Shown piece after piece: positions 1-6,525 of a DNA stretch of 64,000 bases. Position numbers and translations under genes: made by a program. This DNA comes from a virus. The stretch is from IMG/VR virus record IMGVR_UViG_3300030419_003648, positions 1 to 64,000 of that record, one strand, 5' to 3'. The notes below the pieces were generated by a model, which was not told the origin of the DNA, made no database searches, and saw only the letters and a list, made by a program, of their open reading frames with translations. Each line of letters opens with the position of its first letter. Position 1 is the stretch's first letter.

Positions 1-192
1 ATGCCTGAATACAGAGCAAAGATTAGAAATAAAAAAGGAAGAGCAAAGACTAGAGTAGTAAAAATATTTGCTGGTTGTTATTCTGACGCAGAATCAGAAG
101 CTCAAAGAGAAGCAAAACGTGGAGAGTATGTATACTCTTTAGACAATGTAAATTTTCCAAAAGATAAATTCAAAGTACTAAGCAGAGGATAG
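1..192 (+). CDS. Small basic hypothetical protein
   Basis: A 63-residue Lys/Arg-rich protein that I do not recognise. The first codon is an ATG at the window edge, so the true start could lie upstream. It ends one base before the next ATG, and its last codons carry a GAGGA ribosome-binding site for that gene, which suggests co-transcription with the cupin protein. No signal peptide or membrane segment is visible. Confidence 0.6.
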   Translation: MPEYRAKIRNKKGRAKTRVVKIFAGCYSDAESEAQREAKRGEYVYSLDNVNFPKDKFKVLSRG

Positions 193-193
193 A

Positions 194-688
194 ATGACTC
201 AATATAGATTTCAATGTTGTGGTCAAATTGCAACACACAAGCAATGCACTCAAAATCCATGTCCTTTTTGTGGTAAACAAAATCCTATCTGTGAAGAGGT
301 TGACAAAGAAGATATGGTCTTTCCCACAGTTTCTGGTTTTTCAGGTGATAAAAAGCACGAAGAAAGAGCTTGGGGTTCATTTGATGTTTTATTAGATGAA
401 GAGGGCATAAAGGTTAAGAGGATTATAGTTAAGTCTGGTGAACGACTTAGTTTACAGTTACACACAAAGAGAGAAGAGAAATGGTTCATTGTTGAAGGCT
501 TTGGGACTGTCCAAGTCGGGAGTGATGAGTTTGATTTAGAAGCTGGCGACAGCATCACTATTAGAAAATACGAAGTACATAGAGTTAGAAACTCTGGATT
601 GATTGATCTGGTGATTGTAGAAATACAAACTGGTGACTGTCAAGAAGATGACATCATTAGATTACAAGATGATTATGGAAGAGAATAG
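194..688 (+). CDS. Zinc-ribbon plus cupin protein, mannose-6-phosphate isomerase type II-like
   Basis: Residues 1-30 hold a Cys cluster (C8, C9, C18, C23, C26) resembling a zinc ribbon. Residues about 58-164 match the cupin domain of type II mannose-6-phosphate isomerase, often fused to GDP-mannose pyrophosphorylase: WGSF near the start, a QLHTKREEKW strand, a Gly-rich turn, VHRV, and a C-terminal EDDIIRLQDDYGR. In the family the strand usually reads QxHxxRxEHW; here the second His is Lys, so metal binding may differ. The family interconverts fructose-6-P and mannose-6-P on the way to GDP-mannose. The phosphomannomutase at 1956 supports a mannose pathway. Isomerase activity is inferred, and the Cys-rich N-terminus is an unusual addition. 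Confidence 0.8.
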   Translation: MTQYRFQCCGQIATHKQCTQNPCPFCGKQNPICEEVDKEDMVFPTVSGFSGDKKHEERAWGSFDVLLDEEGIKVKRIIVKSGERLSLQLHTKREEKWFIVEGFGTVQVGSDEFDLEAGDSITIRKYEVHRVRNSGLIDLVIVEIQTGDCQEDDIIRLQDDYGRE

Positions 689-740
689 ACTGGTTTTGTT
701 TACATTTAACGTGCAAACATCCTGATACTTTCACCAGTCT
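687..740 (+). other. Stem-closed RNA element between cupin gene and tRNA-Glu
   Basis: AGACTGGT at 687-694 is perfectly complementary to ACCAGTCT at 733-740. Inside, TGTTT (697-701) can pair with AAACA (715-719). The outer arm begins inside the stop codon of the cupin gene. No U-run follows, so a simple intrinsic terminator is unlikely. It is adjacent to a second closed domain at 743-848. Confidence 0.45.
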
Positions 741-742
741 AA

Positions 743-848
743 GCTAGATAGCAAGCCGCTGGTGACCCTTTGAGACTATTCATTACTTTACTTACGCAAA
801 GCATGAAACTTCTCTGTTCGGAGGTGAACCAAAGGCGAACTATCTAGC
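743..848 (+). ncRNA. Candidate structured RNA domain, 106 nt
   Basis: GCTAGATAG (743-751) pairs perfectly with CTATCTAGC (840-848). Within it, CCTTT (767-771) can pair with AAAGG (831-835), and GTTC (816-819) with GAAC (826-829). No reading frame of useful length is present. It lies two bases after the 687-740 element and three bases before tRNA-Glu, so all may be processed from one transcript. It does not fold as a tRNA and I recognise no riboswitch class. Confidence 0.4.
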
Positions 849-851
849 AAT

Positions 852-924
852 GCCCCGTTCGTCTAGTGGACTAGGACATCGGCTTTTCACGCCGAAGACA
901 GGAGTTCGATTCTCCTACGGGGTA
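852..924 (+). tRNA. tRNA-Glu (TTC)
   Basis: A 73-nt cloverleaf. The acceptor stem GCCCCGT pairs with ACGGGGT (G1 opposite U72). The anticodon stem 879-883/891-895 encloses the loop TTTTCAC with anticodon TTC at 886-888, and the T loop has the GTTCGAT pattern. The discriminator is A924 and CCA is not encoded. Confidence 0.95.
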
Positions 925-960
925 CTTATTGTAAAAAATTGATGTAAACCATTGCAAACA

Positions 961-1004
961 AAGGACTTAGAGTAATTGCATTTTGCTCATTAACGTAAGT
1001 CCTT
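961..1004 (+). other. 9-bp inverted repeat downstream of tRNA-Glu
   Basis: AAGGACTTA (961-969) and TAAGTCCTT (996-1004) are perfect inverted repeats around a 26-nt loop. The structure lies in the leader of the membrane protein gene, favouring that gene's ATG at 1037 over a TTG at 983 inside the loop. It could be an RNA processing or translation-control hairpin; no T-run follows. Confidence 0.4.
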
Positions 1005-1036
1005 ATATATCAAACACTTACGACGAAAATGTACAG

Positions 1037-1510
1037 ATGAATAATTGGAAAGCATACTTTGAAGAGCAGAAACTAAGAGACTCTCTGAAGAAAGAGAACA
1101 CTAAGAGGAATATCAAATACCTTTTGGTTGCTATTGCCTCTATCCTTTTGGTTTCTTTACTTGCGGCAGTAGTTGGCTCACCATCTTTAGCAAAGATAAT
1201 CTTTGGAAGTCTATTTGCTTTACTTGGTATAGCTGCGGCAATAGCTCATGTTGTTTGTTACTACTGGGTAATTGCGGCTGTGTTTCAAGATGAAGGAGTT
1301 AGTGGAGGACTTACCTTCTTATTCCTTTGCGGCATAACTTGCTACTTATATTATATATATTACGCATTTGTAAATTGCACTCCTTTACTTGCTGTATTGA
1401 GTAGCTTCGGAGCTTTACTTGCTAAGTCATTAGCGGCGGCGGCAGTCTACACTTACACTGGTGGTGCTTTCACTATACCGTTGTTTGGCTTTCAGGTGAT
1501 TCCTGTATAG
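1037..1510 (+). CDS. Multi-pass membrane protein
   Basis: A 157-residue protein with a charged N-terminus (about 35 residues) followed by four or five hydrophobic segments rich in Ala, Leu, Ile, Tyr and Cys. This fits an integral inner-membrane protein; I cannot assign a family. ATG at 1037 is preferred because an in-frame TTG at 983 falls inside an inverted repeat and has no convincing ribosome-binding site. It lies between two tRNA genes, all in the same direction. A holin or transporter-like role is possible but unsupported. Confidence 0.7.
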   Translation: MNNWKAYFEEQKLRDSLKKENTKRNIKYLLVAIASILLVSLLAAVVGSPSLAKIIFGSLFALLGIAAAIAHVVCYYWVIAAVFQDEGVSGGLTFLFLCGITCYLYYIYYAFVNCTPLLAVLSSFGALLAKSLAAAAVYTYTGGAFTIPLFGFQVIPV

Positions 1511-1517
1511 AAACTAT

Positions 1518-1591
1518 GGGCTTGTAGCTCAGTTGGTTAGAGCAGGGGACTCATAATCCCTTTGTCGTAGGTTCGAGTCCTACCAAGCCTA
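1518..1591 (+). tRNA. tRNA with CAT anticodon (Met or lysidine-Ile2)
   Basis: A 74-nt cloverleaf with acceptor GGGCTTG/CAAGCCT (G1 opposite U72), D arm GCTCAGTTGGTTAGAGC, anticodon loop CTCATAA and T loop GTTCGAGTC; the discriminator is A. CCA is not encoded. The anticodon arm and variable region resemble bacterial tRNA-Ile2, whose CAT is modified to lysidine, as well as elongator tRNA-Met. Sequence alone does not settle the identity. Confidence 0.95.
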
Positions 1592-1613
1592 CTACCTTTA
1601 ATGGAGAGATAAG

Positions 1614-1943
1614 ATGTATAAATTTTTGAACTATGTAAACAGAAAGTGGAATAATACTGTATTTTTATTTCACGACATTGCTACAAAGACAAGGGTTGGA
1701 TGGCTAGTTAAGCTAAGTATATGGGCGCATGACCGAATGTTTTGGGAGTTGCCAGAAAAAATGCAACTCATAGATGGAGTTCCTGTTAGCGAACTCAGAC
1801 TGCAAAGGGAATTAGAGTTAGCTAACCATCAAATCAAATACTGGGTGGACTATGCTACTGAATTGCAAACTTCATTGTTTGAAATAACGGAAGAGATTGA
1901 AAAGTCAAAAGAAGAAAATCTTGTACCAGTAACTACTGATTAA
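1614..1943 (+). CDS. Hypothetical protein
   Basis: A 109-residue protein beginning after a GGAGAG ribosome-binding site. The middle is Trp-rich and the last 35 residues are acidic/Lys-rich and probably helical or coiled-coil. No signal peptide or known motif. It sits between the CAT tRNA and the phosphomannomutase gene, with a 12-bp gap to the latter. Confidence 0.75.
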   Translation: MYKFLNYVNRKWNNTVFLFHDIATKTRVGWLVKLSIWAHDRMFWELPEKMQLIDGVPVSELRLQRELELANHQIKYWVDYATELQTSLFEITEEIEKSKEENLVPVTTD

Positions 1944-1955
1944 GCGAGCTTTAAT

Positions 1956-2654
1956 ATGAACTATCTATTTGACGTAGACGGAACATTAACAGATGCGCGA
2001 AAGCCAATCGTTAAAGAATTCAAGGATTACTTTGGTAAATGGATTACTTTTCAGAGATCGAAAGGTAACAAAGTATATTTAGTAACTGGATCAGATAGAG
2101 ACAAAACAGTAGAACAAATAGGCGTTGACCTCTGGAGGCATGTTGACGGAGCTTACCAGAACTGTGGAAATGTATACTATGAACATGGCAAGCTGATTCG
2201 TCAGTCTACTTGGCAAATGCCTGTTGATCTACATTATGAGATATTAACAGAAATAGAGAAAAGTAAATGGTACGGAAAAGCCGATAACAATATAGAAGAA
2301 AGAATTGGCATGGTGAACATGTCAACTCTTGGTCGATCTGCTAGTGCCGTTTTGAGGAGAGAATATTACAAATGGGACAACACCAGAGGAGAGCGAAAAG
2401 AAATTGTTGAGTCGCTCTCTGGTAAGTTTCCCGATCTCGATTTTTCTATTGGGGGCGAGATAAGTATAGACATTTACCCAAAGGGTATGGACAAGGCTCA
2501 AGCTATTAATGATATGGATGGTGCATGTATGTTTTTTGGCGACAGATGCGAAAAGGGTGGAAACGATCATTCCATAGCTATAAATTGTTCTGAGTACCAC
2601 AATGTAAACGGATGGAAAGAAACGTATGAAATACTTACTTACTTGCTGCGATAG
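1956..2654 (+). CDS. Phosphomannomutase, eukaryotic PMM type (HAD superfamily)
   Basis: A 232-residue HAD-fold enzyme expected to interconvert mannose-6-P and mannose-1-P in the cytoplasm. HAD motif I is FDVDGTLT (residues 5-12). Further on are TGSDRD, the substrate region GMVNMSTLGRSAS, the FSIGGEISIDIYPKGMDKAQ block, and the Mg-binding FGDRCEKGGNDHSIA. These match the PMM1/PMM2-type family rather than the bacterial ManB/alpha-PHM family. Length is close to the family norm of about 245. With the cupin isomerase upstream and the HxGH nucleotidyltransferase downstream it suggests an activated-mannose or related sugar route. Overlaps the next gene by 29 bp. Confidence 0.92.
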   Translation: MNYLFDVDGTLTDARKPIVKEFKDYFGKWITFQRSKGNKVYLVTGSDRDKTVEQIGVDLWRHVDGAYQNCGNVYYEHGKLIRQSTWQMPVDLHYEILTEIEKSKWYGKADNNIEERIGMVNMSTLGRSASAVLRREYYKWDNTRGERKEIVESLSGKFPDLDFSIGGEISIDIYPKGMDKAQAINDMDGACMFFGDRCEKGGNDHSIAINCSEYHNVNGWKETYEILTYLLR

Positions 2655-3063
2655 AATCGTAGACGTTGACAATAAACCAAAGTGGTGCATCAAATGTGGT
2701 CGTCATGACATGGAAGTTATTGACTGGAACACTACAAAACTAACTTCATTCAAAGACGAGTTAGGCAAAGAAATCTACGCCGTAGACACACCCAATGGAA
2801 TTAGGTATTATTCAGATGAAGTTTACCTGAATCAGCTTATCTTTGCAGATGCGGTGACAGACTTTGAATCGTTAGAAGCTGTTTGTAAAAATCACAAATG
2901 GATAAAGAGTATGAGAGACATGATTGAATGGGACTCAGAGATGGGAGAATACTTCTTCTGGGATGAAGCAGCTCAAAAAAGAGGCTGGTGGAAAACAAAA
3001 GAAGATGCCGCTGAAGCGTTTATTGAATACTGTAGAAAAGATTTAGAATTTGGTGATGAGTAA
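2626..3063 (+). CDS. Hypothetical protein with N-terminal Cys motif
   Basis: A 145-residue protein not recognised. The N-terminus has C7, C8 and a CIKCGRH segment, which could form a small zinc-binding knuckle. The rest is rich in Asp, Glu, Trp and Tyr. The start overlaps the end of the phosphomannomutase gene by 29 bp and has a purine-rich GGAAAGAAA upstream. It ends at the ATG of the nucleotidyltransferase, so the three genes are probably translationally coupled. Confidence 0.75.
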   Translation: MKYLLTCCDRIVDVDNKPKWCIKCGRHDMEVIDWNTTKLTSFKDELGKEIYAVDTPNGIRYYSDEVYLNQLIFADAVTDFESLEAVCKNHKWIKSMRDMIEWDSEMGEYFFWDEAAQKRGWWKTKEDAAEAFIEYCRKDLEFGDE

Positions 3064-3503
3064 TGAAAGTAATAGTTATATCAGGTTATTTTAACCCAAT
3101 ACACAGAGGTCATATTGATTACATTGCCTCAGCCAGAAATTTAGGAGATTTCCTAGTTGTCATTGTTAATAATGACGAGCAGGTAAAGATAAAAGGCTCA
3201 ACTCCTTTTATGGATCAAGATGAAAGACTTGAAATAGTAAGAAACATCAAAGGTGTGGATCGTGCTGTTATTTCTATAGATGAAGACGGAACTGTATGTC
3301 AAACCATTAGGCAGGAATATTATAGACTTACTGATGACCCCTTCTTTACCGCTATGGCATTTGCCAATGGTGGAGACAGGAAGGAAGGTGGTGTACCAGA
3401 AGATGTCCTTGAGGAGGAGATTGGGGTAAGGATGATATACAATGTCGGCGGTGGCAAACTACAGTCCTCAAGCGACCTCCTAAAAAATGTAAAAAAATCC
3501 TAA
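3063..3503 (+). CDS. Cytidylyltransferase-like nucleotidyltransferase
   Basis: A 146-residue HxGH-superfamily enzyme. The N-terminal GYFNPIHRGHIDYIASARNLGD carries the nucleotide-binding HRGH (about residues 15-18), and LQSSSDLL near the C-terminus corresponds to the family ISTT motif. The closest functional relatives are glycerol-3-phosphate cytidylyltransferase and the adenylyltransferase half of HldE/RfaE. These transfer a nucleotide to a sugar- or polyol-phosphate, giving CDP-glycerol or ADP-heptose. The exact substrate cannot be read from sequence. Its first base is the last base of the preceding stop codon. Confidence 0.88.
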   Translation: MKVIVISGYFNPIHRGHIDYIASARNLGDFLVVIVNNDEQVKIKGSTPFMDQDERLEIVRNIKGVDRAVISIDEDGTVCQTIRQEYYRLTDDPFFTAMAFANGGDRKEGGVPEDVLEEEIGVRMIYNVGGGKLQSSSDLLKNVKKS

Positions 3504-3524
3504 AACTTTGAAAAAAAAGTCTTC

Positions 3525-3593
3525 TTGTATTGTTTTCTTTTGTTAATATTACCTATGTGCCAACTGGCACAATCGAACGTGCCAACTGGCACA
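3525..3593 (+). promoter_or_regulatory. Promoter-like A/T tract with two tandem palindromic operator candidates
   Basis: The palindrome TGTGCCA-AC-TGGCACA occupies 3556-3571 and GTGCCA-AC-TGGCAC occupies 3579-3592. The centres are 22 bp apart, two helical turns. The 2-nt spacer is too short for an RNA hairpin loop, pointing to a DNA-binding dyad site. A TTAATATT element at 3543-3550 with TTG-containing sequence upstream could be the promoter, which would put the dyads over the start of transcription. The gene at 3624 follows. The regulator is unknown. Confidence 0.55.
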
Positions 3594-3623
3594 GTCTGGT
3601 AAAGATATAAAGGTAAACAAATC

Positions 3624-3848
3624 ATGGAAAAGTGGTTAAGGACAAAGGCACTTACCGTTTTAGTTGAGCTTTCTAATAATACAACCAATGGCGTAGAAGC
3701 ATTGGAAGAGTTTGCAAAGTATACTGGGAGAAAAGACTCTCAAGATATGCTTTATTATTTGTTTAAGACTGTTGCAGATCATGTAAGATATGTAACACAG
3801 AATCCTGATATTGAGGACGATATAAATGAAATTCGCTATCATATATAA
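3624..3848 (+). CDS. Small hypothetical protein downstream of tandem operators
   Basis: A 74-residue mostly helical protein with no recognised motif. It is the first gene after the tandem palindromes and leads a run of ten very small overlapping genes extending to 5749. Its end overlaps the next gene by 23 bp. Confidence 0.65.
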   Translation: MEKWLRTKALTVLVELSNNTTNGVEALEEFAKYTGRKDSQDMLYYLFKTVADHVRYVTQNPDIEDDINEIRYHI

Positions 3849-4206
3849 CGACGGTAATCTGAATTACAAAGACTTTGGTTCTGAGTGTCGTGACGAAGGA
3901 TGGCTTCCAGTAACTGTACTTCGTGACAAGGCAAGCACTGATATATACGTCCCAATATTTACTAATTCAAATACTGCTCATAATTTTATGAAGCGTAATT
4001 TTAATACAAAAGAAGTCCAAAGCGGAATACTATTGCTTTGTGATGAAGATATAGCAAACATGGAAGATAGAGGTTGGAAAATGATGCCACTTAGATTTCC
4101 AAGAAGGTTTGCTGAAGGACATCCAGAATACGAGTTGGATGTTGAAGTTTTAGAGTTAGACGAATCACCAGAATTAAAAAGTTATAATTCGCCTAATGTA
4201 CTATAG
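3826..4206 (+). CDS. Hypothetical protein
   Basis: A 126-residue protein with predicted beta-alpha character (FAIIYNDG, WLPVTVLRD, GILLLCDE) and an acidic C-terminus. No known domain recognised. Overlaps both neighbours. Confidence 0.7.
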   Translation: MKFAIIYNDGNLNYKDFGSECRDEGWLPVTVLRDKASTDIYVPIFTNSNTAHNFMKRNFNTKEVQSGILLLCDEDIANMEDRGWKMMPLRFPRRFAEGHPEYELDVEVLELDESPELKSYNSPNVL

Positions 4207-4372
4207 ATTGTATAGACTCTTAGAAGATTGTTATTCCTTTAGCGTATGGGACAAGGAAGGAAATATGCTAACATTAAGTGTCGGTAAAAAGAAAACAATT
4301 CTTGATGCCGCAAAAGATCTGAATATAGATATTACACGGGAGATGAAGAATGTTAGTGCAGGATCATTTTAA
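4196..4372 (+). CDS. Small hypothetical protein, 58 aa
   Basis: ATG at 4196 overlaps the end of the preceding gene by 11 bp, and the frame runs 58 codons to TAA at 4370-4372. The N-terminus is Tyr/Arg-rich (MYYRLYRLLED), followed by a mixed region. Unrecognised; supported by tight packing and the overlap pattern. Confidence 0.5.
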   Translation: MYYRLYRLLEDCYSFSVWDKEGNMLTLSVGKKKTILDAAKDLNIDITREMKNVSAGSF

Positions 4373-4472
4373 GAAAATGTTAGTTACTATTGGCTGGTTC
4401 AGTACAGGTGCTTTTATTGTTTCAACATCTGTAATGACATACAAGGGTCTTATAAGTTTATTAGCAGGTTAG
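4350..4472 (+). CDS. Small single-pass membrane protein, 40 aa
   Basis: ATG at 4350 follows GGGAG with 7-nt spacing. The product has a short basic N-terminus (MLVQDHFKKM) and one hydrophobic segment of about 25 residues ending LLAG. Overlaps the preceding gene by 23 bp and ends one base before the next ATG. Function unknown. Confidence 0.5.
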   Translation: MLVQDHFKKMLVTIGWFSTGAFIVSTSVMTYKGLISLLAG

Positions 4473-4473
4473 T

Positions 4474-4773
4474 ATGCACGAATATAGAGCCAAGCTAATC
4501 CGGTGTGTTGATGGTGACACGGCAATATTTTTAGTTGACTGTGGGTTTCATATACACCATGAGATTACTACTAGGCTTGTTGGTGTCAATACACCTGAAA
4601 GAGGAAAGCCGGATTTCAAGAAAGCAACCGCAATGCTTGAAAACTTAATAGCTACCAATCAAGACAAGGATGGATGGATTGTTATTAAGACCGGAAAGAC
4701 TGGCAAGTACGGTAGATGGTTAGTTGATATAGAAGGTGTCAACAAGGTTTTAGCTGAGAAGTGGCCTTACTAG
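4474..4773 (+). CDS. Staphylococcal nuclease-like (thermonuclease) protein
   Basis: A 99-residue compact SNase-fold protein. Family signatures are RCVDGDT (residues 10-16), RLVGVNTPE (34-42) and GKYGRWL (78-84). R34, E42 and R81 match the three catalytic residues of micrococcal nuclease, and Asp residues around DGDT could bind calcium. Shorter than classical SNase (about 150), lacking the C-terminal helix. No signal peptide, so it probably acts on nucleic acid inside the cell, for example in host DNA degradation or recombination. That role is inferred. Confidence 0.85.
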   Translation: MHEYRAKLIRCVDGDTAIFLVDCGFHIHHEITTRLVGVNTPERGKPDFKKATAMLENLIATNQDKDGWIVIKTGKTGKYGRWLVDIEGVNKVLAEKWPY

Positions 4774-5012
4774 TGCTATCAATACACCAACTATTAATTT
4801 TACTAGAAGACAAGATACCAAAAGATAGTTTGGTATTAGCAGTAGAGTCTTTGGTAAAGAAGGGATTTTTGGAACAATATACAGATGAACATGGAGATTT
4901 TACTTTTGCCGTAACGGAGTCCGGTAATAGAATGTCTCAACTATTAGAAGAGAATCCAGAACTCTTCTATGAACAACTGATGGAAGATCTGGAAGAGGAA
5001 GATAATGAGTAG
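4761..5012 (+). CDS. Small hypothetical protein, possible winged-helix
   Basis: An 83-residue protein; GTG starts at 4761 and 4773 are both possible, the latter overlapping the nuclease stop as TAGTG. ESLVKKGFLEQY followed by a short beta hairpin looks like the recognition helix and wing of a winged-helix fold, but this is a weak resemblance. The C-terminus is very acidic. Confidence 0.6.
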   Translation: MALLVLSIHQLLILLEDKIPKDSLVLAVESLVKKGFLEQYTDEHGDFTFAVTESGNRMSQLLEENPELFYEQLMEDLEEEDNE

Positions 5013-5169
5013 TGACGATGAAAAGATGCTCACTGAAAGACTCTTGATCTTATCTCAACAAACTGACGCAGTAGAGTCTTATATTGACGAGGATGGCGAG
5101 CTAGTATTTGAAATAGATTACGATGAGTTCGTCAAGATGATCGAAAACTGGGGAAAAGAAAATGAGTGA
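5005..5169 (+). CDS. Small acidic hypothetical protein, 54 aa
   Basis: ATG at 5005 overlaps the previous gene by 8 bp and follows a GGAAGAGGA ribosome-binding region. The 54-residue product is strongly acidic with a short predicted beta hairpin. Unrecognised. Confidence 0.55.
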   Translation: MSSDDEKMLTERLLILSQQTDAVESYIDEDGELVFEIDYDEFVKMIENWGKENE

Positions 5170-5281
5170 CTTTCCTGACTGGGAAACCATAGGTAAAGTT
5201 TGTGTTGGTATTTTCTTTTTGCGGATGGTTATAAACCTGACTCTAGGAAAGAAACTTAAAGATGAACAACGAACCATATAG
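5162..5281 (+). CDS. Small membrane protein, 39 aa
   Basis: ATG at 5162 lies inside the end of the preceding gene, after GGGGAAAAG. The product has one hydrophobic segment (IGKVCVGIFFLRMVINLTL) and a charged tail, suggesting a single-pass membrane peptide. Overlaps the next gene by 20 bp. Confidence 0.45.
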   Translation: MSDFPDWETIGKVCVGIFFLRMVINLTLGKKLKDEQRTI

Positions 5282-5600
5282 AGAGTTCGATGTCAGAAAG
5301 TTTACTGACTACAAACAGGAAATAAACAGAAACAAAGGTGTTGCCAATATTTGGGCAGACAAAAAGATTCGCCATAGGGAAGAGTACATGAAAGCGAGAG
5401 TTGAAAAACTCAAGGAGCTTTATGAACAGTGCGAACCCGAATGTGTGTATAGGTGGGAACTTCCAGAGGGAGAGACAGACGGAAGAAAGGCTTATAAAGT
5501 CGAAACGATAATTGGGGATGATATAAGTCCATTTGACCTACCCAACTTTGAAGAGTTAATGCCTAAAGAGATTGATTATGTAGAGAGGTACATAGAGTAA
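5262..5600 (+). CDS. Hypothetical protein
   Basis: A 112-residue charged protein with a helical Lys/Arg/Glu-rich centre. Two Cys near residue 68 (CEPEC) are the only striking residues. Preceded by AGGAAAG. No family recognised. Confidence 0.7.
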   Translation: MNNEPYREFDVRKFTDYKQEINRNKGVANIWADKKIRHREEYMKARVEKLKELYEQCEPECVYRWELPEGETDGRKAYKVETIIGDDISPFDLPNFEELMPKEIDYVERYIE

Positions 5601-5749
5601 TGCCAGACTATGAAATAGTATATGAACCCAATGATTGTCATTGGATAGTTGTCAAAAGCGATGATTTGGATGGCAAAGAAGAAAACATTATGAGGTTTGT
5701 CAATCGAGATCAGGCCGAAGAGTGGTTAGAACAACGCTTAGAGAGTTAA
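5600..5749 (+). CDS. Small hypothetical protein, 49 aa
   Basis: ATG at 5600 uses the last base of the preceding stop (TAATG). A 49-residue acidic protein with a C-terminal helix. It is the last gene before a 75-bp A/T-rich gap. Confidence 0.55.
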   Translation: MPDYEIVYEPNDCHWIVVKSDDLDGKEENIMRFVNRDQAEEWLEQRLES

Positions 5750-5824
5750 AAAAAAGAGTTGTTTTTTTGCCGAAATCAAAAAATAAATAGTTGAACCCCA
5801 CCTTGTTTTGTTAAGATTGTACCT
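5750..5824 (+). promoter_or_regulatory. A/T-rich intergenic region, possible promoter
   Basis: Contains TTGAAC (5794-5799) and TAAGAT (about 5815-5820) separated by about 15 bp, just before the ATG at 5825. It resembles the A/T tract before the gene at 3624 (TTGTTTT...TTAA-AT..TACCTATG). Weak evidence only. Confidence 0.3.
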
Positions 5825-6169
5825 ATGAAAACTAAATCAAAACCTGAACAAACCCCTTCCCGAAAAAGACGACAACCTACAGACGCTCAGTCTAAAAACA
5901 AAAAGTTTGAGCGATATGTATCTGAACAGGTAATGGAAAAACTAGGTGAAGTTGAAGGTTTCAATTCAATAAGATCAAGCAATGTCTTTGATAATAATTG
6001 GAGGGTTGATGTATTTTGCGTTTTTGAATCTGCAACAGAACTATCTGTTTTCAAGGACACAAAAATAGATTACAGTTTTTTCGTTCGGACTGACGATTCT
6101 GGTGTTATAATAAAGTCTGACCCAGAAATAGTTTCTTCAAACAAGTTCGGAAAAGGAAGTATATTATGA
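5825..6169 (+). CDS. Hypothetical protein with basic N-terminus
   Basis: A 114-residue protein. Residues 1-30 are Lys/Arg/Pro/Gln-rich and probably disordered or nucleic-acid-binding; the remainder has alternating hydrophobic strands (WRVDVFCVFES, IDYSFFVRT). Overlaps the next gene by 4 bp (ATGA). Not recognised. Confidence 0.7.
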   Translation: MKTKSKPEQTPSRKRRQPTDAQSKNKKFERYVSEQVMEKLGEVEGFNSIRSSNVFDNNWRVDVFCVFESATELSVFKDTKIDYSFFVRTDDSGVIIKSDPEIVSSNKFGKGSIL

Positions 6170-6486
6170 ACGAGATTCAGTTTTTACTCGCCCTACAAAA
6201 AACAAAGAAATCCTACAAGTGGCACATCAACGGAAACAAGATTCGTGGTAAAGCCAGAAATGGAAGAGATAGAGGAGAAATCTTCGACCCGATTACAGCA
6301 GTTTCTAGGTACACAGGAAATGGTACATATGATACTACAAAACGTAGTCGGCAGAGAGCTGGTAGGTCATTAGGCATTAGTACCACCCTAACTAACACGA
6401 TTGTGGGTGCTTCTGATGCTAACAAGAATAGAGGTAGCGACCAAGTATTGCGAGGTCGCATTAAAGAAATACTAGATTTGAAATAG
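6166..6486 (+). CDS. Basic hypothetical protein
   Basis: A 106-residue basic protein, rich in Arg, Lys, Gly, Thr and Asn. The segment YKWHINGNKIRGKARNGRDRG looks like a nucleic-acid-binding surface, but no domain is recognised. Coupled to the preceding gene and 39 bp upstream of an SSB gene. Confidence 0.7.
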   Translation: MNEIQFLLALQKTKKSYKWHINGNKIRGKARNGRDRGEIFDPITAVSRYTGNGTYDTTKRSRQRAGRSLGISTTLTNTIVGASDANKNRGSDQVLRGRIKEILDLK

Positions 6487-6525
6487 CCAAGTTTTTTAGA
6501 TTTTTCATGTAGAAAGGAAGATAAG

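Noticed and set aside
743-848. tRNA interpretation of the 106-nt element
   Set aside because: The closing helix resembles an acceptor stem, but no T arm or anticodon arm of proper geometry can be formed.
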